DNA of 64,000 bases from Anaerolineae bacterium (GCA_019637615.1 JAHBVJ010000027.1:61814-125813), one strand, 5' to 3'; shown: positions 50,982 to 59,681, counted from the stretch's first letter. Notes: generated by a model not told the origin, from the letters alone. Program-made: numbers and translations.

Positions 50982-53039
50982 TCAACTCCTCTCGATAATT
51001 TTGAAGCGTTTGGTAAGTTCTTCTAGTGAGGCTGTGCGTACGCCAGCCGCTTGGAGCACGTTCGAGGATGCCTTCATTGGTACCGCTTGCATCTTCGCAG
51101 CTGTATGAAGGTAACTTGCCTCATTGAAGATCGTCTCCAACTCGGTTGCTGGTACTGTCGTGCTGGGTTTAGTGAGCAACACGAACGGCTTACGAGACGC
51201 TATCAACTTCTTGGTAAGCTCAACACCGCGTTCGAGCAGCAGCGTATCGTGATGACGATGCACGGTGAGGCGTGCCTTCCAGTCGGTACGCTCGTAGAAG
51301 CGAGTCAACTCTGCCATTACGACGATTTGCAGCGCGAAATTGGATTCGACAAAGCGGGAAAAGATCATGCAATTGCCGTACTGTGGGTTGACTATCTCAT
51401 CGCTGGTCAGTAATGGACGCTGCCGCAAGTTGGCACGTGCTGGATCTGGATTCGCGTCCGCCGTCGAGGTTCCAGACGCATCGCTATAGAATTTGGCCGT
51501 ATCGTGGTCACAACCTCCGTAGACGATCTGGGTAGCTAGACCAGTGAACAGCGCCTTGGTGGCTTCCTCACCATAGATAAGGTGGAATTGCCCTTTGGTT
51601 TGTGCGCCTACTAAAATCGAGATGCGTCGTTTGCGCACGAGGTTGACAGACTCCACCAAACTATCCAAGCGACCGAGCGTGGGAAACTCATCAATAATCA
51701 CACCGACGGGGGCAGGTAACGGACCACCGCACTGCTCACCAATCGTATCAAGATCACTCATCAGCTTTTGTAGTGTGGCACCGAGATAGGGTGCATAAAC
51801 TTTCCGCATTGCGCCGGGACAAGTAAGCACCACGACGGTTGGCTGTGTAACTAACAACTCCGCCGTAAAATCGGATGCCGCTGTATTCTGCCGCACCTGT
51901 TCGGATGACCATCCCGTGAGCGCCGTACCGAGCGTTGCGACGACATTAGTCGCGATCTTCCCATCGGCCCGTACGGAAGCAATGAAGCTGCCTGCGGCTA
52001 AAGCTGCATCATCGGGTTTTTCTATCAAGCGTTTCGCCAACGCTTGCATATCGGTGAGAGCGGCTTTTATTTGCCCCAGATTGGCAAATCTAAGTAAACA
52101 AGCCGTTAGCAAATCGGTCGCGGAATCCGCCCAAAAACGATTATCACCATCTGCGCTCGGCACCAATACTCTGGCGATCGCGTTGGCAGACGGTATATTG
52201 CTCAGGCCTTGCGCGAGATTGAAGCGAGGTCCGGTCGCACTGGTGGGATCATGAATGGCAACAAGATGACCAGTTACTTTGGCGATTTCCTTGATATACG
52301 GTGTCAATTCGCCTTGCGGGTCTACCACGATAAGGCTGTGGTGGCAGTTCATCCTATCTGCTATCACGGGTAGAATAACGGCCTGTGTTTTGCCGCTACC
52401 GGGCGCGCCTAGCGTAAGCAGGCCACGTGCGGCATCTTCAGCTCCCATGCAAAATTTACCATAGCCCCAGTCGAGACGCCTGCCGCGCTCACCCCAAAAT
52501 GCCCCTAACAATGTAATGCCATCACCATCTTCGCGGCGGTAGCGTCGATACTCGCGCATTGTGCAAAAGTGGGCAGAACCCATTTCGCCGCGCCGATTGC
52601 TTGGTCTTCGCCAACGGTCTACTTGCTCGTATAACCATCCACCACGGCGCAAGCCTTGCCCCAGCGCCATATTCAGAAATAATAGAAGGACGACCAGTGC
52701 TAATCCCATAATAATCAGGCGTGCCTGATTTATCATCATTGGCCCACCTACTAGCACGCCGAGCAAGCCAGAAAGTGGTTTTTGTAGTGTTGTCGCCCGC
52801 TGGACAGCGAAATCACTGAGTAGACTCACATAGATAGATGTCAGCGCTACATTCGGCAGCACGAAGCTCAATACACGCCCTATCCGTTGCAGCTTATCTG
52901 ACTTTGCGATGAGACTACGTTGAATTCCTACCCCAGTTAACCATAGAAACAGCGGTGGAGTAAGCGTCCCAGCGCAACTGAACATGCAGAGGAATGGTGT
53001 GAGTAATACGCGACCCTGCGTGAACAACCAATAGAGCAT
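50982..53039 (-). CDS. traG: VirD4/TraG-type coupling protein (T4CP)
   Basis: ATPase that delivers the relaxase-DNA complex to the secretion channel. 685 residues. N-terminal membrane segments (about 1-130, for example LFLWLTGVGIQ and MIINQARLIIMGLALVVLLLFL), Walker A LGAPGSGKTQAVILPV (about 212-226), VIIDEFPTLGRLDSL Walker B (about 445) and the TraG-like segment LVGAQTKGQFHLIYG. Start ATG 53039 overlaps the stop of the preceding gene (TAATG). This is the second strong marker of conjugation in the window. Confidence 0.92.
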   Translation of the reverse strand: MLYWLFTQGRVLLTPFLCMFSCAGTLTPPLFLWLTGVGIQRSLIAKSDKLQRIGRVLSFVLPNVALTSIYVSLLSDFAVQRATTLQKPLSGLLGVLVGGPMMINQARLIIMGLALVVLLLFLNMALGQGLRRGGWLYEQVDRWRRPSNRRGEMGSAHFCTMREYRRYRREDGDGITLLGAFWGERGRRLDWGYGKFCMGAEDAARGLLTLGAPGSGKTQAVILPVIADRMNCHHSLIVVDPQGELTPYIKEIAKVTGHLVAIHDPTSATGPRFNLAQGLSNIPSANAIARVLVPSADGDNRFWADSATDLLTACLLRFANLGQIKAALTDMQALAKRLIEKPDDAALAAGSFIASVRADGKIATNVVATLGTALTGWSSEQVRQNTAASDFTAELLVTQPTVVVLTCPGAMRKVYAPYLGATLQKLMSDLDTIGEQCGGPLPAPVGVIIDEFPTLGRLDSLVESVNLVRKRRISILVGAQTKGQFHLIYGEEATKALFTGLATQIVYGGCDHDTAKFYSDASGTSTADANPDPARANLRQRPLLTSDEIVNPQYGNCMIFSRFVESNFALQIVVMAELTRFYERTDWKARLTVHRHHDTLLLERGVELTKKLIASRKPFVLLTKPSTTVPATELETIFNEASYLHTAAKMQAVPMKASSNVLQAAGVRTASLEELTKRFKIIERS

Positions 53040-53287
53040 TAGCTTGTTTCTCCTGTGGCTGCTTCTTTTTCAGCCTCCTGTTCTATTGGCACCGCACGCC
53101 ATTGCAATCTCCTGAATACCACAGAGACTCCAACAGCTACCATGAGAAATGCGAGATAGAAGGCTGTCCATTTTGCGATGCCCAAGAGTCGTAGCAGGAT
53201 CACGATGCCATCACCCATCAAGATCAGTAGGCCAAGCCCAATCATCGTAGGTACGTAAGCACGCAAGCGCGTATGCAGATGTTGCAT
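53039..53287 (-). CDS. Small two-TM protein upstream of the coupling protein
   Basis: 82 residues with two membrane segments (VPTMIGLGLLILMGDGIVILL and WTAFYLAFLMVAVGVSVVF) and an acidic C-terminal tail (EQEAEKEAATGETS). Starts 11 bases after the relaxase-like gene and overlaps the coupling protein start. It probably assists assembly of the coupling protein at the membrane, an inference from position. No family is recognised. Confidence 0.65.
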   Translation of the reverse strand: MQHLHTRLRAYVPTMIGLGLLILMGDGIVILLRLLGIAKWTAFYLAFLMVAVGVSVVFRRLQWRAVPIEQEAEKEAATGETS

Positions 53288-53298
53288 CGTTTATGCCC

Positions 53299-54021
53299 TC
53301 ACTGGATATCCAGATCGCGTGGAAACCAGCGATCCAGTTCAGATTGTGTCGATAGCGGCAGCGTGCTTGATGCATCGGTCGGGATTTCTTGTCCGATAGG
53401 CACAGGCAGCTCATCGTCGGCTCGCCATTGCCGCCAGTCTTGACCAAGCCGATTATCGAGTACCAATGTCATCTGCTCGGTAGAGATGGCACGCAACAGA
53501 TCTAGATGACCTTTGTTCTTGCGATTGTAAAATGGCTGTCGCACGCCATCCGGCATTGGCACTGTTCCCGGCAGAATAATGTGGGTGTGCAGCTGTTGAA
53601 CCTCCTTGCCAGTTTCAGTTTTGGCAAGGCGATCATGCATGACGTAGCTATATTCTGGAATTTCTCCGCCACGTGCATCGTAATATGCATCCACGATGGC
53701 TTCGGTCAGTTCACAAACGAGCCGTTCACGCTCCCGTTCTGGAAGTAACGCCATTAAGTCGGGCGCGGGTGAGATAACCCATGTCCATGCTAGTACGTTC
53801 CGCGAACTCAATGCTTCGCAGTGCTTGAGAATGTCGCCATACGTTTGCCCTAGACCACAATCATGCCAGCGTTCAAGGCCACGCTGTTGAGGAATATGGC
53901 CATCTCGGTCATTGCGATAGGTAAAATACTTCAATTTACGGCGGAACTCTTGTCGCCCATTACCGCGTCGTCCTTGGTGAGATGCGTATTGCAAATCCGG
54001 GACAATAATCGCTTTGTCCAT
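53299..54021 (-). CDS. Small relaxase-like mobilisation protein
   Basis: 240 residues. An HxH metal-binding-like motif QLHTHIILPG (His145, His147) preceded by VMHDR (His129) resembles motif III of HUH relaxases, and KYFTYRND (Tyr32, Tyr35) offers candidate catalytic tyrosines near the N-terminus. The protein is shorter than typical relaxases and has no helicase or primase domain. It lies directly after an RHH-like gene and before the coupling protein, where a relaxase is expected. It is divergent enough that other nucleic-acid enzymes remain possible. Confidence 0.65.
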   Translation of the reverse strand: MDKAIIVPDLQYASHQGRRGNGRQEFRRKLKYFTYRNDRDGHIPQQRGLERWHDCGLGQTYGDILKHCEALSSRNVLAWTWVISPAPDLMALLPERERERLVCELTEAIVDAYYDARGGEIPEYSYVMHDRLAKTETGKEVQQLHTHIILPGTVPMPDGVRQPFYNRKNKGHLDLLRAISTEQMTLVLDNRLGQDWRQWRADDELPVPIGQEIPTDASSTLPLSTQSELDRWFPRDLDIQ

Positions 54022-54038
54022 GAATCGTGCTCGATACC

Positions 54039-54479
54039 TTACTTGCTTTTGCGAACAGCTTCAATCTGCGCAAACAGCGCAGTCCCCTCGTGCAAAACGT
54101 CGGCAACCCCCTTTTGAATGAGCTGTTGTGGCTCTATCTTGCGACCGATTTGAGCAGTTAAGATCTGTGCAAGGGCAAAGGCCAACATGTAAACAATAAG
54201 TTGCAGGTAGAACAGCAGCAATTGTGTACCGTTACCGACGCTGTTAGCGACTTCGCGTTCCATTTCGCCAAGGCGCATTTGCAACGTGCGCTGAAAGTGC
54301 CGTCGGCTGCCGATAGCATCCGCTTCATTTTCTAGATGTGCGCGAATCGCCTCCCGAATCCACTCGTTTTCCGTGATAAGCGGACGGCGCTTGCGGGTAG
54401 CTTGCTGCACCTGCTCGAACATGGCCCCAGTGAGATACAGTGAATGCTGTTTGTCGTAGACCTTGCCTGTAGCCTTCAT
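54039..54479 (-). CDS. RHH-like membrane-associated accessory protein (MobC-like position)
   Basis: About 146 residues. The N-terminal part (KVYDKQHSLYLTGAMFEQVQQ and ENEWIREAIRAHLENEA) has the beta-alpha-alpha pattern of ribbon-helix-helix DNA-binding proteins; the C-terminal part has a hydrophobic segment (LLLFYLQLIVYMLAFALAQIL) and an amphipathic end. RHH proteins commonly bind oriT beside the relaxase; a membrane anchor would be unusual. ATG 54479 is used, with a longer open frame upstream. First gene of the minus-strand mobilisation operon. Confidence 0.65.
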   Translation of the reverse strand: MKATGKVYDKQHSLYLTGAMFEQVQQATRKRRPLITENEWIREAIRAHLENEADAIGSRRHFQRTLQMRLGEMEREVANSVGNGTQLLLFYLQLIVYMLAFALAQILTAQIGRKIEPQQLIQKGVADVLHEGTALFAQIEAVRKSK

Positions 54480-54511
54480 ACGTCCTCGCCTATCACGAAA
54501 TGATGAGTGGT

Positions 54512-54539
54512 AGTATATGACGCTGCACGTTGCTGACAA
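54512..54539 (-). promoter_or_regulatory. Promoter of the mobilisation operon
   Basis: Minus strand TTGTCA (54539-54534), 16-base spacer, TATACT (54517-54512), a good sigma-70-type match about 33 bases before ATG 54479. Confidence 0.65.
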
Positions 54540-54553
54540 GGTGACCAGTGCTC

Positions 54554-54575
54554 ATTTCTGTCCGTTTTCTGTTCG
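54554..54575 (+). promoter_or_regulatory. Tandem 11-bp motif upstream of the mobilisation promoter
   Basis: ATTTCTGTCCG directly followed by TTTTCTGTTCG, two copies with an exact 11-base period. They lie 15 bases upstream of the -35 box of the mobilisation promoter and match the copies at the recombinase, transfer and phosphorelay control regions. The orientation is opposite to the promoter. Confidence 0.5.
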
Positions 54576-54707
54576 TTATTTCCCTTTTCGGCGAACTACA
54601 CCACATTTTCTGACGTCATATCCAGTGGATAGCCCTACACAGTATCTTGTTGCTCGTCATGCTTCCTACGACCTACCAAAACAGGGGCAACAATGACCGT
54701 GTGTGTT

Positions 54708-55004
54708 CACCTTGCGCTGACAGCGCAAGGTGTCCCGACGTTGGGTCGATACCCAATGTCGGGACAAAAGACGGTGCGGCGAGACACCCGACAGGTGTCA
54801 TCTCGCCCGCGCCGTCTTCAACGAGCGCTTGGCGCGAGTTGCCAGCTTTAGCTGGCTACCGCCTGCCGTCGTAGCGCCCACAAGGTCGATACAAGGGCAA
54901 TTGCCGCCTTCACGGCGGCAGGCGGTGCGGCACGGCCATCATGTCATAGACACTCCAATCCTGTACAGGCCGTGCCGCATGGTCGCGCCGCACAGGGCGA
55001 CCAT
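54708..55004. repeat. Back-to-back hairpin array, candidate oriT or structured RNA
   Basis: About 300 bases are made of consecutive inverted repeats: 54708-54732 (11-bp perfect, GAC loop), 54733-54764 (14-bp arms with one G-T, CGAT loop), 54768-54818 (long imperfect), 54820-54840 (imperfect), 54841-54856 (GCCAGC/GCTGGC, TTTA loop), 54858-54926 (11-bp outer arms, with a nested 7-bp hairpin 54902-54920), 54926-54979 (12-bp perfect) and 54979-55004 (8-bp perfect). Adjacent hairpins touch or share an end base. It lies between the mobilisation operon and the GH5 gene. No convincing protein frame is present. The rest of the gap (54480-55193) holds the promoter and the motif only. Confidence 0.75.
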
Positions 55005-55193
55005 ACAAGGTTTTGTAGAGGCACATCAGCATCCCCTGCGGAAATTCACCCGTATTCTGGTCGATTTTGCACCAACTATTTTTCGTGACGTGGTCGCTAA
55101 CGCGTGAGGATTGGAGATGTCTGACTGCAACTGATTCAGTGTCAGATGCTCAGGCAACTTTTTACTGCCTAGTTTGCGAAGGAGTTGGTTGAT

Positions 55194-57470
55194 ATGAGTC
55201 AGTTCCGTATTGGTAGTCGGCAGGGTTTGTGGCGACGGCTGCTTGGGTTAACCCTGCTCATCATGCTGACGTTTTCACTGGCATCCACCACTGGTATCAC
55301 CACAGCACAAGACAGTGCCTTTTTACGCATTACTGGCACGGTATTCAGTTATCGCGGTCAACCGGTATACCTGCGCGGCTCCAACATCGGCAATATCGGC
55401 GCTATCGGTATCTGGCAGACACCCAATATCGACGATATTGAGCCAGATCGCGAAGACTATTTCAAACTGAAAGAGATGGGAGGTAATCACTTCAGATTTG
55501 GCATGAGCCTACCTTGGTACAACCAAGATCGAAACAAGTTCTGGCGCGTGTTAGATCAGCAGGTCGCGTGGGCGAAAGAAGCGGGGGTGTGGCTCGTCCC
55601 GCTGCTATTCGTGACGGAGGATAACTGCTATGAAGGCTACAACAATACTTGCAAGCTGTGGACAGATGCAGCGCAGCAAGAGAGGCTCATCGCCTTCTGG
55701 GTAGAAATGGCACGTCATTACCGCGACGAACCGACGGTCATTGGGTTCGACTTTCTCAATGAACCAACACCGCCAGGACCGGGTTGGTGCGACACGTGGT
55801 TTACCTTGGCGCAACGCATTCGCGATGGAGTAGCCGCGATCAATCCTCAAGCACTGGCCTTTATCGAAGCCTGCGCGGATGGGCAATTCTACCATCGTTT
55901 CGAGGGTGACAACATCGTTTATGAGGTGCATTTTTACGAGCCACTTGCCGCTACCCATAATGAAGATGGCTCTGCCGTCTATCCCGGTTCACTGCCCGAC
56001 TGGGATGGTAAGCAGGTGTACTGGAGCAAGGATGCTTTTCGTGGTAATGGCGACGAACGCGCCGACATCCGTAATCGCCTCGCCATCAATTGGGCTAAAG
56101 AGCAAAACGTCCCCATCTATGTTGGAGAGTGGGGTACCCGGTCGCCCTATCAGGGATGGGAAACCTACCTGACTGATATTGCCAGCCTGCTGAATGAGTG
56201 GCATATACATTGGTCGCACTACACATGGCGTCACCTCCCCGGGTACTGGGATACCTTTGGCTTGGGGCATCCGCTGGTTGTGCAAAATCCGGCTACCTAT
56301 ACAATGCTGACGTGGGCATTGCTAGGCAAGCTCGGCCCGGACGATCCAGATCCAACCGTTGCGCCGACGATGACTGCGGTTGTCGCGACCGCAACACCAC
56401 GTTGGAATGCAACGTTGACCCGCGTACCGCCCACCATACTGGCGACAGTCACAACAATGCCCATGACCTCTACTTGGCAACCTTCGCTTACTCCCCATCC
56501 GCGTACGCCGGAACCGACACAAAACGATGAGGTGGTGGTGCGCTATAGTGCTGCGAAAACGGAGGCGACTAGCTCCACTATCGAATTCATCCTCAGTGTT
56601 ATCAATACTGGTGAGCAGGCCATCGATCTAGGCGAGATATCACTCCGCTACTACTTCAAGGATCAGGGTAGTCTGGGAGATTATGCGGCAAATTGCGAAG
56701 TAGCCGACATCGGTTGTGAGCGCGTGCAATTGTGGTTTGGGCAGCTCGCTGTAGCGCGAGATGACGCGACTCACTATTTGGAAGTTGGTTTTGGGAAAGG
56801 CAGTCTCGGTGTGGGTGAGCAGACGGGCGACATTTCCCTGCAAATCCACCGCAGCAGTTGGCATGATCTCAATCAGGCGGACGACTACTCGTTTAATCCA
56901 CAACAAACCAAATTGTCGCCGTCGGATAAGGTGACTGCCTATCGACAAGGTAGGTTGATCTGGGGCAGTGAACCGGGGATGGATCCTCATCCGCGCCCTT
57001 CGCCGGGTTCTGTACGTGTGCTGTACATGGCAAATCCCTATCATCGGGATGCATCGAGCAGCGTCATCTCGCCCGAATTTGCCATCCTAAACGCGACCGG
57101 CGAAGCCATTCGCCTCAGTCACCTAAAACTCCGCTACTACTTCACCCGTGAATCGACAGAGCCAATTGTCTTCACCTGTGCTTGGGCACAAGTTGGCTGT
57201 GATCATCTTACGGCGCAGATAGGGCGAGAAGCAGGTAGCGGTAGCGACTATCTTGAACTGGGATTCACCGATGCAGCGGGGGATTTGGAACCCAACACTC
57301 CAACAGGGCCGATCTCAGTGCAGTTGCGACGTGCCGACTGGACCGATTTCAATCAGGCGGATGACTACTCGTTCCGTCCAGATACTGAGGCATTGACCAC
57401 ATGGGATAGGGTGACGCTTTATAAGGATGCTGCACAGATCTGGGGTCTGGAACCGGGGGCAGCCAGATGA
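55194..57470 (+). CDS. Secreted GH5-family glycoside hydrolase with two CBM3 modules
   Basis: 758 residues. Signal peptide (LLGLTLLIMLTFSLASTTG), GH5-type barrel (about 38-375) with acid/base Glu190 in FDFLNEPTPP and nucleophile Glu312 in IYVGEWGTRS, a Pro/Thr linker (about 385-445), and two tandem family-3 carbohydrate-binding modules (about 450-595 and 605-755), each with IRYYF-like, DYLELGF-like and NQADDYSF motifs. Likely a beta-mannanase or endoglucanase binding crystalline cellulose; the substrate is not proven. ATG 55194 has GAAGGAG upstream. Its stop overlaps the next gene (ATGA). Confidence 0.9.
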   Translation: MSQFRIGSRQGLWRRLLGLTLLIMLTFSLASTTGITTAQDSAFLRITGTVFSYRGQPVYLRGSNIGNIGAIGIWQTPNIDDIEPDREDYFKLKEMGGNHFRFGMSLPWYNQDRNKFWRVLDQQVAWAKEAGVWLVPLLFVTEDNCYEGYNNTCKLWTDAAQQERLIAFWVEMARHYRDEPTVIGFDFLNEPTPPGPGWCDTWFTLAQRIRDGVAAINPQALAFIEACADGQFYHRFEGDNIVYEVHFYEPLAATHNEDGSAVYPGSLPDWDGKQVYWSKDAFRGNGDERADIRNRLAINWAKEQNVPIYVGEWGTRSPYQGWETYLTDIASLLNEWHIHWSHYTWRHLPGYWDTFGLGHPLVVQNPATYTMLTWALLGKLGPDDPDPTVAPTMTAVVATATPRWNATLTRVPPTILATVTTMPMTSTWQPSLTPHPRTPEPTQNDEVVVRYSAAKTEATSSTIEFILSVINTGEQAIDLGEISLRYYFKDQGSLGDYAANCEVADIGCERVQLWFGQLAVARDDATHYLEVGFGKGSLGVGEQTGDISLQIHRSSWHDLNQADDYSFNPQQTKLSPSDKVTAYRQGRLIWGSEPGMDPHPRPSPGSVRVLYMANPYHRDASSSVISPEFAILNATGEAIRLSHLKLRYYFTRESTEPIVFTCAWAQVGCDHLTAQIGREAGSGSDYLELGFTDAAGDLEPNTPTGPISVQLRRADWTDFNQADDYSFRPDTEALTTWDRVTLYKDAAQIWGLEPGAAR

Positions 57471-57868
57471 GTAGCCTCACCCAAGAGAAGTTGATTTCTA
57501 TCTTGGAGGAACAGGGGCGTGAGGAACCATTCTACCTGTGCCTATTCCAACTCGTGCCTCAGCCAGATCCCGTCTATCAGGTGGTGCTGCACCTAGCGCG
57601 TGCCGTCATCGCCACCCGGCTATGGCATCGTGCAGCCTATCTTACCCATTGTGTGCCTGACACACTCGACGAAGACACGCTGCGGACATGTATCGCCACC
57701 GAAGTCATCGTACCACCCTTCGGAGCCAAGCCGCCCGCGGACACAAGTGTATGGCGTACCTTCTATCTTACGCCGCCTGACTTTGCTGAAGCCACGTACG
57801 CGCTGGATACGCTGCTCAAGTATCTTTTGAGTGATTCGAGGACCGCCCCACAACGACGACGTTTCTAG
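57467..57868 (+). CDS. Unknown protein coupled to the GH5 gene
   Basis: 133 residues, soluble, without a signal peptide although the preceding GH5 is secreted. It has helices LTQEKLISILEEQGREEPFYLCLF and VVLHLARAVIATRLWHRAAYL and a C-terminal helix DFAEATYALDTLLKYL. No family is recognised. Starts in ATGA overlap with the GH5 stop, so it is expressed with it. Its cytoplasmic nature suggests that the operon mixes unrelated element functions. Confidence 0.6.
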   Translation: MSSLTQEKLISILEEQGREEPFYLCLFQLVPQPDPVYQVVLHLARAVIATRLWHRAAYLTHCVPDTLDEDTLRTCIATEVIVPPFGAKPPADTSVWRTFYLTPPDFAEATYALDTLLKYLLSDSRTAPQRRRF

Positions 57869-57881
57869 GACGGAGGATATC

Positions 57882-58346
57882 ATGACGAATGCCAATCGCA
57901 GTGTGGGCGAAGATAAGTTTCGCCAAGCATTTGACGGAAAAGGTTTCCAGTTGCTGGAACCAGTCGATCCCATGGTGAACTACTCATTCGAGGCGGGAGC
58001 CGTAGATCCGTGGACGCTCGAACTGACTGCCTCCAAGTGGTGGTTGGATGAACAAGATCGACCGACGGGACAACAAGTCACCCTAGCGACCTACGATTCC
58101 GAATGGCCGACTTCGAAAGACGAAGCCACCGAAGACTTGGACAAGCTGCGACAAACGTATGAAAAGGCCGGGCTGGAATCTGCCATGCAGCAAGCGGAAG
58201 CGATGGCGGTACGAGAAGGGTCGATCAAGGTAGATCGCCCTGATGGACGTTTGTTTACAGAAGGGCCGGAAGATCGCTTCCAGACACAGCGCCAGCTAGA
58301 TCTAAGCCAACAAGTATCGCCGCCTGACGTTGAGATGGATCTCTGA
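57882..58346 (+). CDS. Unknown acidic protein
   Basis: 154 residues, hydrophilic and acidic. Features: an N-terminal helix (VGEDKFRQAFDGKGFQ), a beta-rich middle (WTLELTASKWWLDEQDRPTG) and a long charged helix (DEATEDLDKLRQTYEKAGLES). ATG 57882 has GGAGG nearby (ACGGAGGATATC) and lies 13 bases after the preceding stop. The next gene starts 2 bases after its end. No family is recognised. Confidence 0.6.
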   Translation: MTNANRSVGEDKFRQAFDGKGFQLLEPVDPMVNYSFEAGAVDPWTLELTASKWWLDEQDRPTGQQVTLATYDSEWPTSKDEATEDLDKLRQTYEKAGLESAMQQAEAMAVREGSIKVDRPDGRLFTEGPEDRFQTQRQLDLSQQVSPPDVEMDL

Positions 58347-58348
58347 CT

Positions 58349-59596
58349 ATGGTCAAGGTGCTTACCAGTCGCCACAGCTATAGTGGAAAAGACCGCGTAG
58401 ACGCTACTGTCAAATCGAGCGAGGGGCCGGGCGACTGCCTGACCCCAACGTGGCGCTTGGTGGCTGGTCACAAACTGTACACCGCTCAACAAGCTGGCAA
58501 CCAAGCGGAGATAGATCGCTGGCGAGTCAGTAAGCTCACTGCAGAACCGACCACATCCCTCACCAATGAACAATATACGGCTGAATACATTGGTTTACTG
58601 CGGCAGCGCTATGCGGAAAATAAGCAACCCTTCTTGGATCTCGTCCAGCGTGACCAAGTGACATTGACGTGTTACTGTGCGGCAGGACAGTTTTGCCATC
58701 GCCATATCGCCGTCGATGTGTTGGAAAAGATTGCCAACCATCATCAGTTGCCGTTTGAGCGCGGTGGAGAAATTGACCCAAAGACTAGCCGTCAGTTACT
58801 GGATCCGTCAGATCCTCGTTATCAAACCATCGACTTTGGAGTCGTGCCCATCCGCGAACAAGAGGGCGAGACTACACTCGGTTACGCAGCGATGGCACGT
58901 GTTGCAAACGCGCGAAAACTCAATGCGGCGATGGAACTAGGTCATTTTCATACCGAGAAAGCGGCTGACGCGTATCTCTCCGAACTTCAGCACGCCGTAC
59001 AGAAAGCAGATCTACCACTATCTGGGGCACGGCAAGATATCCGCGAGACGGAAGCGTATTTGGCCCAACAGGCGTGGGAAACCAATCTGCCGGGGCACTG
59101 GGGAATGCAGACGGTGAGCGACACCAAAGCATGGGAAACGGGCAGTTACGTTTTGCACAAGACACCCGACCAGTTGCAGCTTGACCGCGATTACCATGAG
59201 ATACGCTTCGGTATCGTGCCGATCTTGACACCAAATGGCTGGCATATTGCGGATGCTGCTGCCGCCCTGATTTCGCAAGGCGACAAGCATTCCATTGTAG
59301 AGCTTGCTCATTTCGGGCTAAATTATCGTGAGCGAGCAGATCTCTATCTAAACGAGGTGGAGGATGATATCAATCATCGTGGGATTCAACTAGCAGGGAA
59401 ATCCTCTCAGATGAGTCGGGCACTATTCGCGTTAGAAACGTCAGCACAAGAAAATGGACTGACAGGCGATTGGACAGCGCTTACACCGCAACAAGTTGCA
59501 GATTTAGGAGATCGCCAACTTCATCTGACCCATGACCGTGCGGACGTCAGAACTATGTCTACCAATTTACAATTCCACGATATAGCATTGGACTGA
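58349..59596 (+). CDS. DUF488-like domain fused to two tandem repeats of unknown fold
   Basis: 415 residues. The N-terminal part (about 1-135) ends with TLTCYCAAGQFCHRHIAVDVL, the Cys/His signature of DUF488-like proteins. Two homologous units follow (about 160-275 and 280-400), aligned by FGVVPI/FGIVPI, MELGHFHTEKAADAYLSEL/VELAHFGLNYRERADLYLNEV and NLPGHWG/GLTGDWT. No known catalytic motif beyond the Cys/His cluster is seen. The protein is the last gene of the GH5 operon. The next genes lie on the other strand. Confidence 0.65.
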   Translation: MVKVLTSRHSYSGKDRVDATVKSSEGPGDCLTPTWRLVAGHKLYTAQQAGNQAEIDRWRVSKLTAEPTTSLTNEQYTAEYIGLLRQRYAENKQPFLDLVQRDQVTLTCYCAAGQFCHRHIAVDVLEKIANHHQLPFERGGEIDPKTSRQLLDPSDPRYQTIDFGVVPIREQEGETTLGYAAMARVANARKLNAAMELGHFHTEKAADAYLSELQHAVQKADLPLSGARQDIRETEAYLAQQAWETNLPGHWGMQTVSDTKAWETGSYVLHKTPDQLQLDRDYHEIRFGIVPILTPNGWHIADAAAALISQGDKHSIVELAHFGLNYRERADLYLNEVEDDINHRGIQLAGKSSQMSRALFALETSAQENGLTGDWTALTPQQVADLGDRQLHLTHDRADVRTMSTNLQFHDIALD

Positions 59597-59681
59597 ATTT
59601 ACCCTCGCCTGTTGACGCCTAGGTATCCATTTGAATGATTTTACAGACTCAACGCTAACTTTAGTCCATCACAGACAACAG

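Noticed and set aside
54708..55004. CRISPR array
   Set aside because: The repeats are hairpins of different sequence and length without a constant repeat or spacer, and no cas genes are present.
54708..55004. Retron or integron attC array
   Set aside because: No reverse transcriptase or integron-type integrase is seen nearby, and the hairpins lack the shared attC core ends.
54730..55107. Open frames across the hairpin tract
   Set aside because: They owe their openness to G+C-rich inverted repeats, have no domain or ribosome site, and two overlapping frames exist on the same strand.
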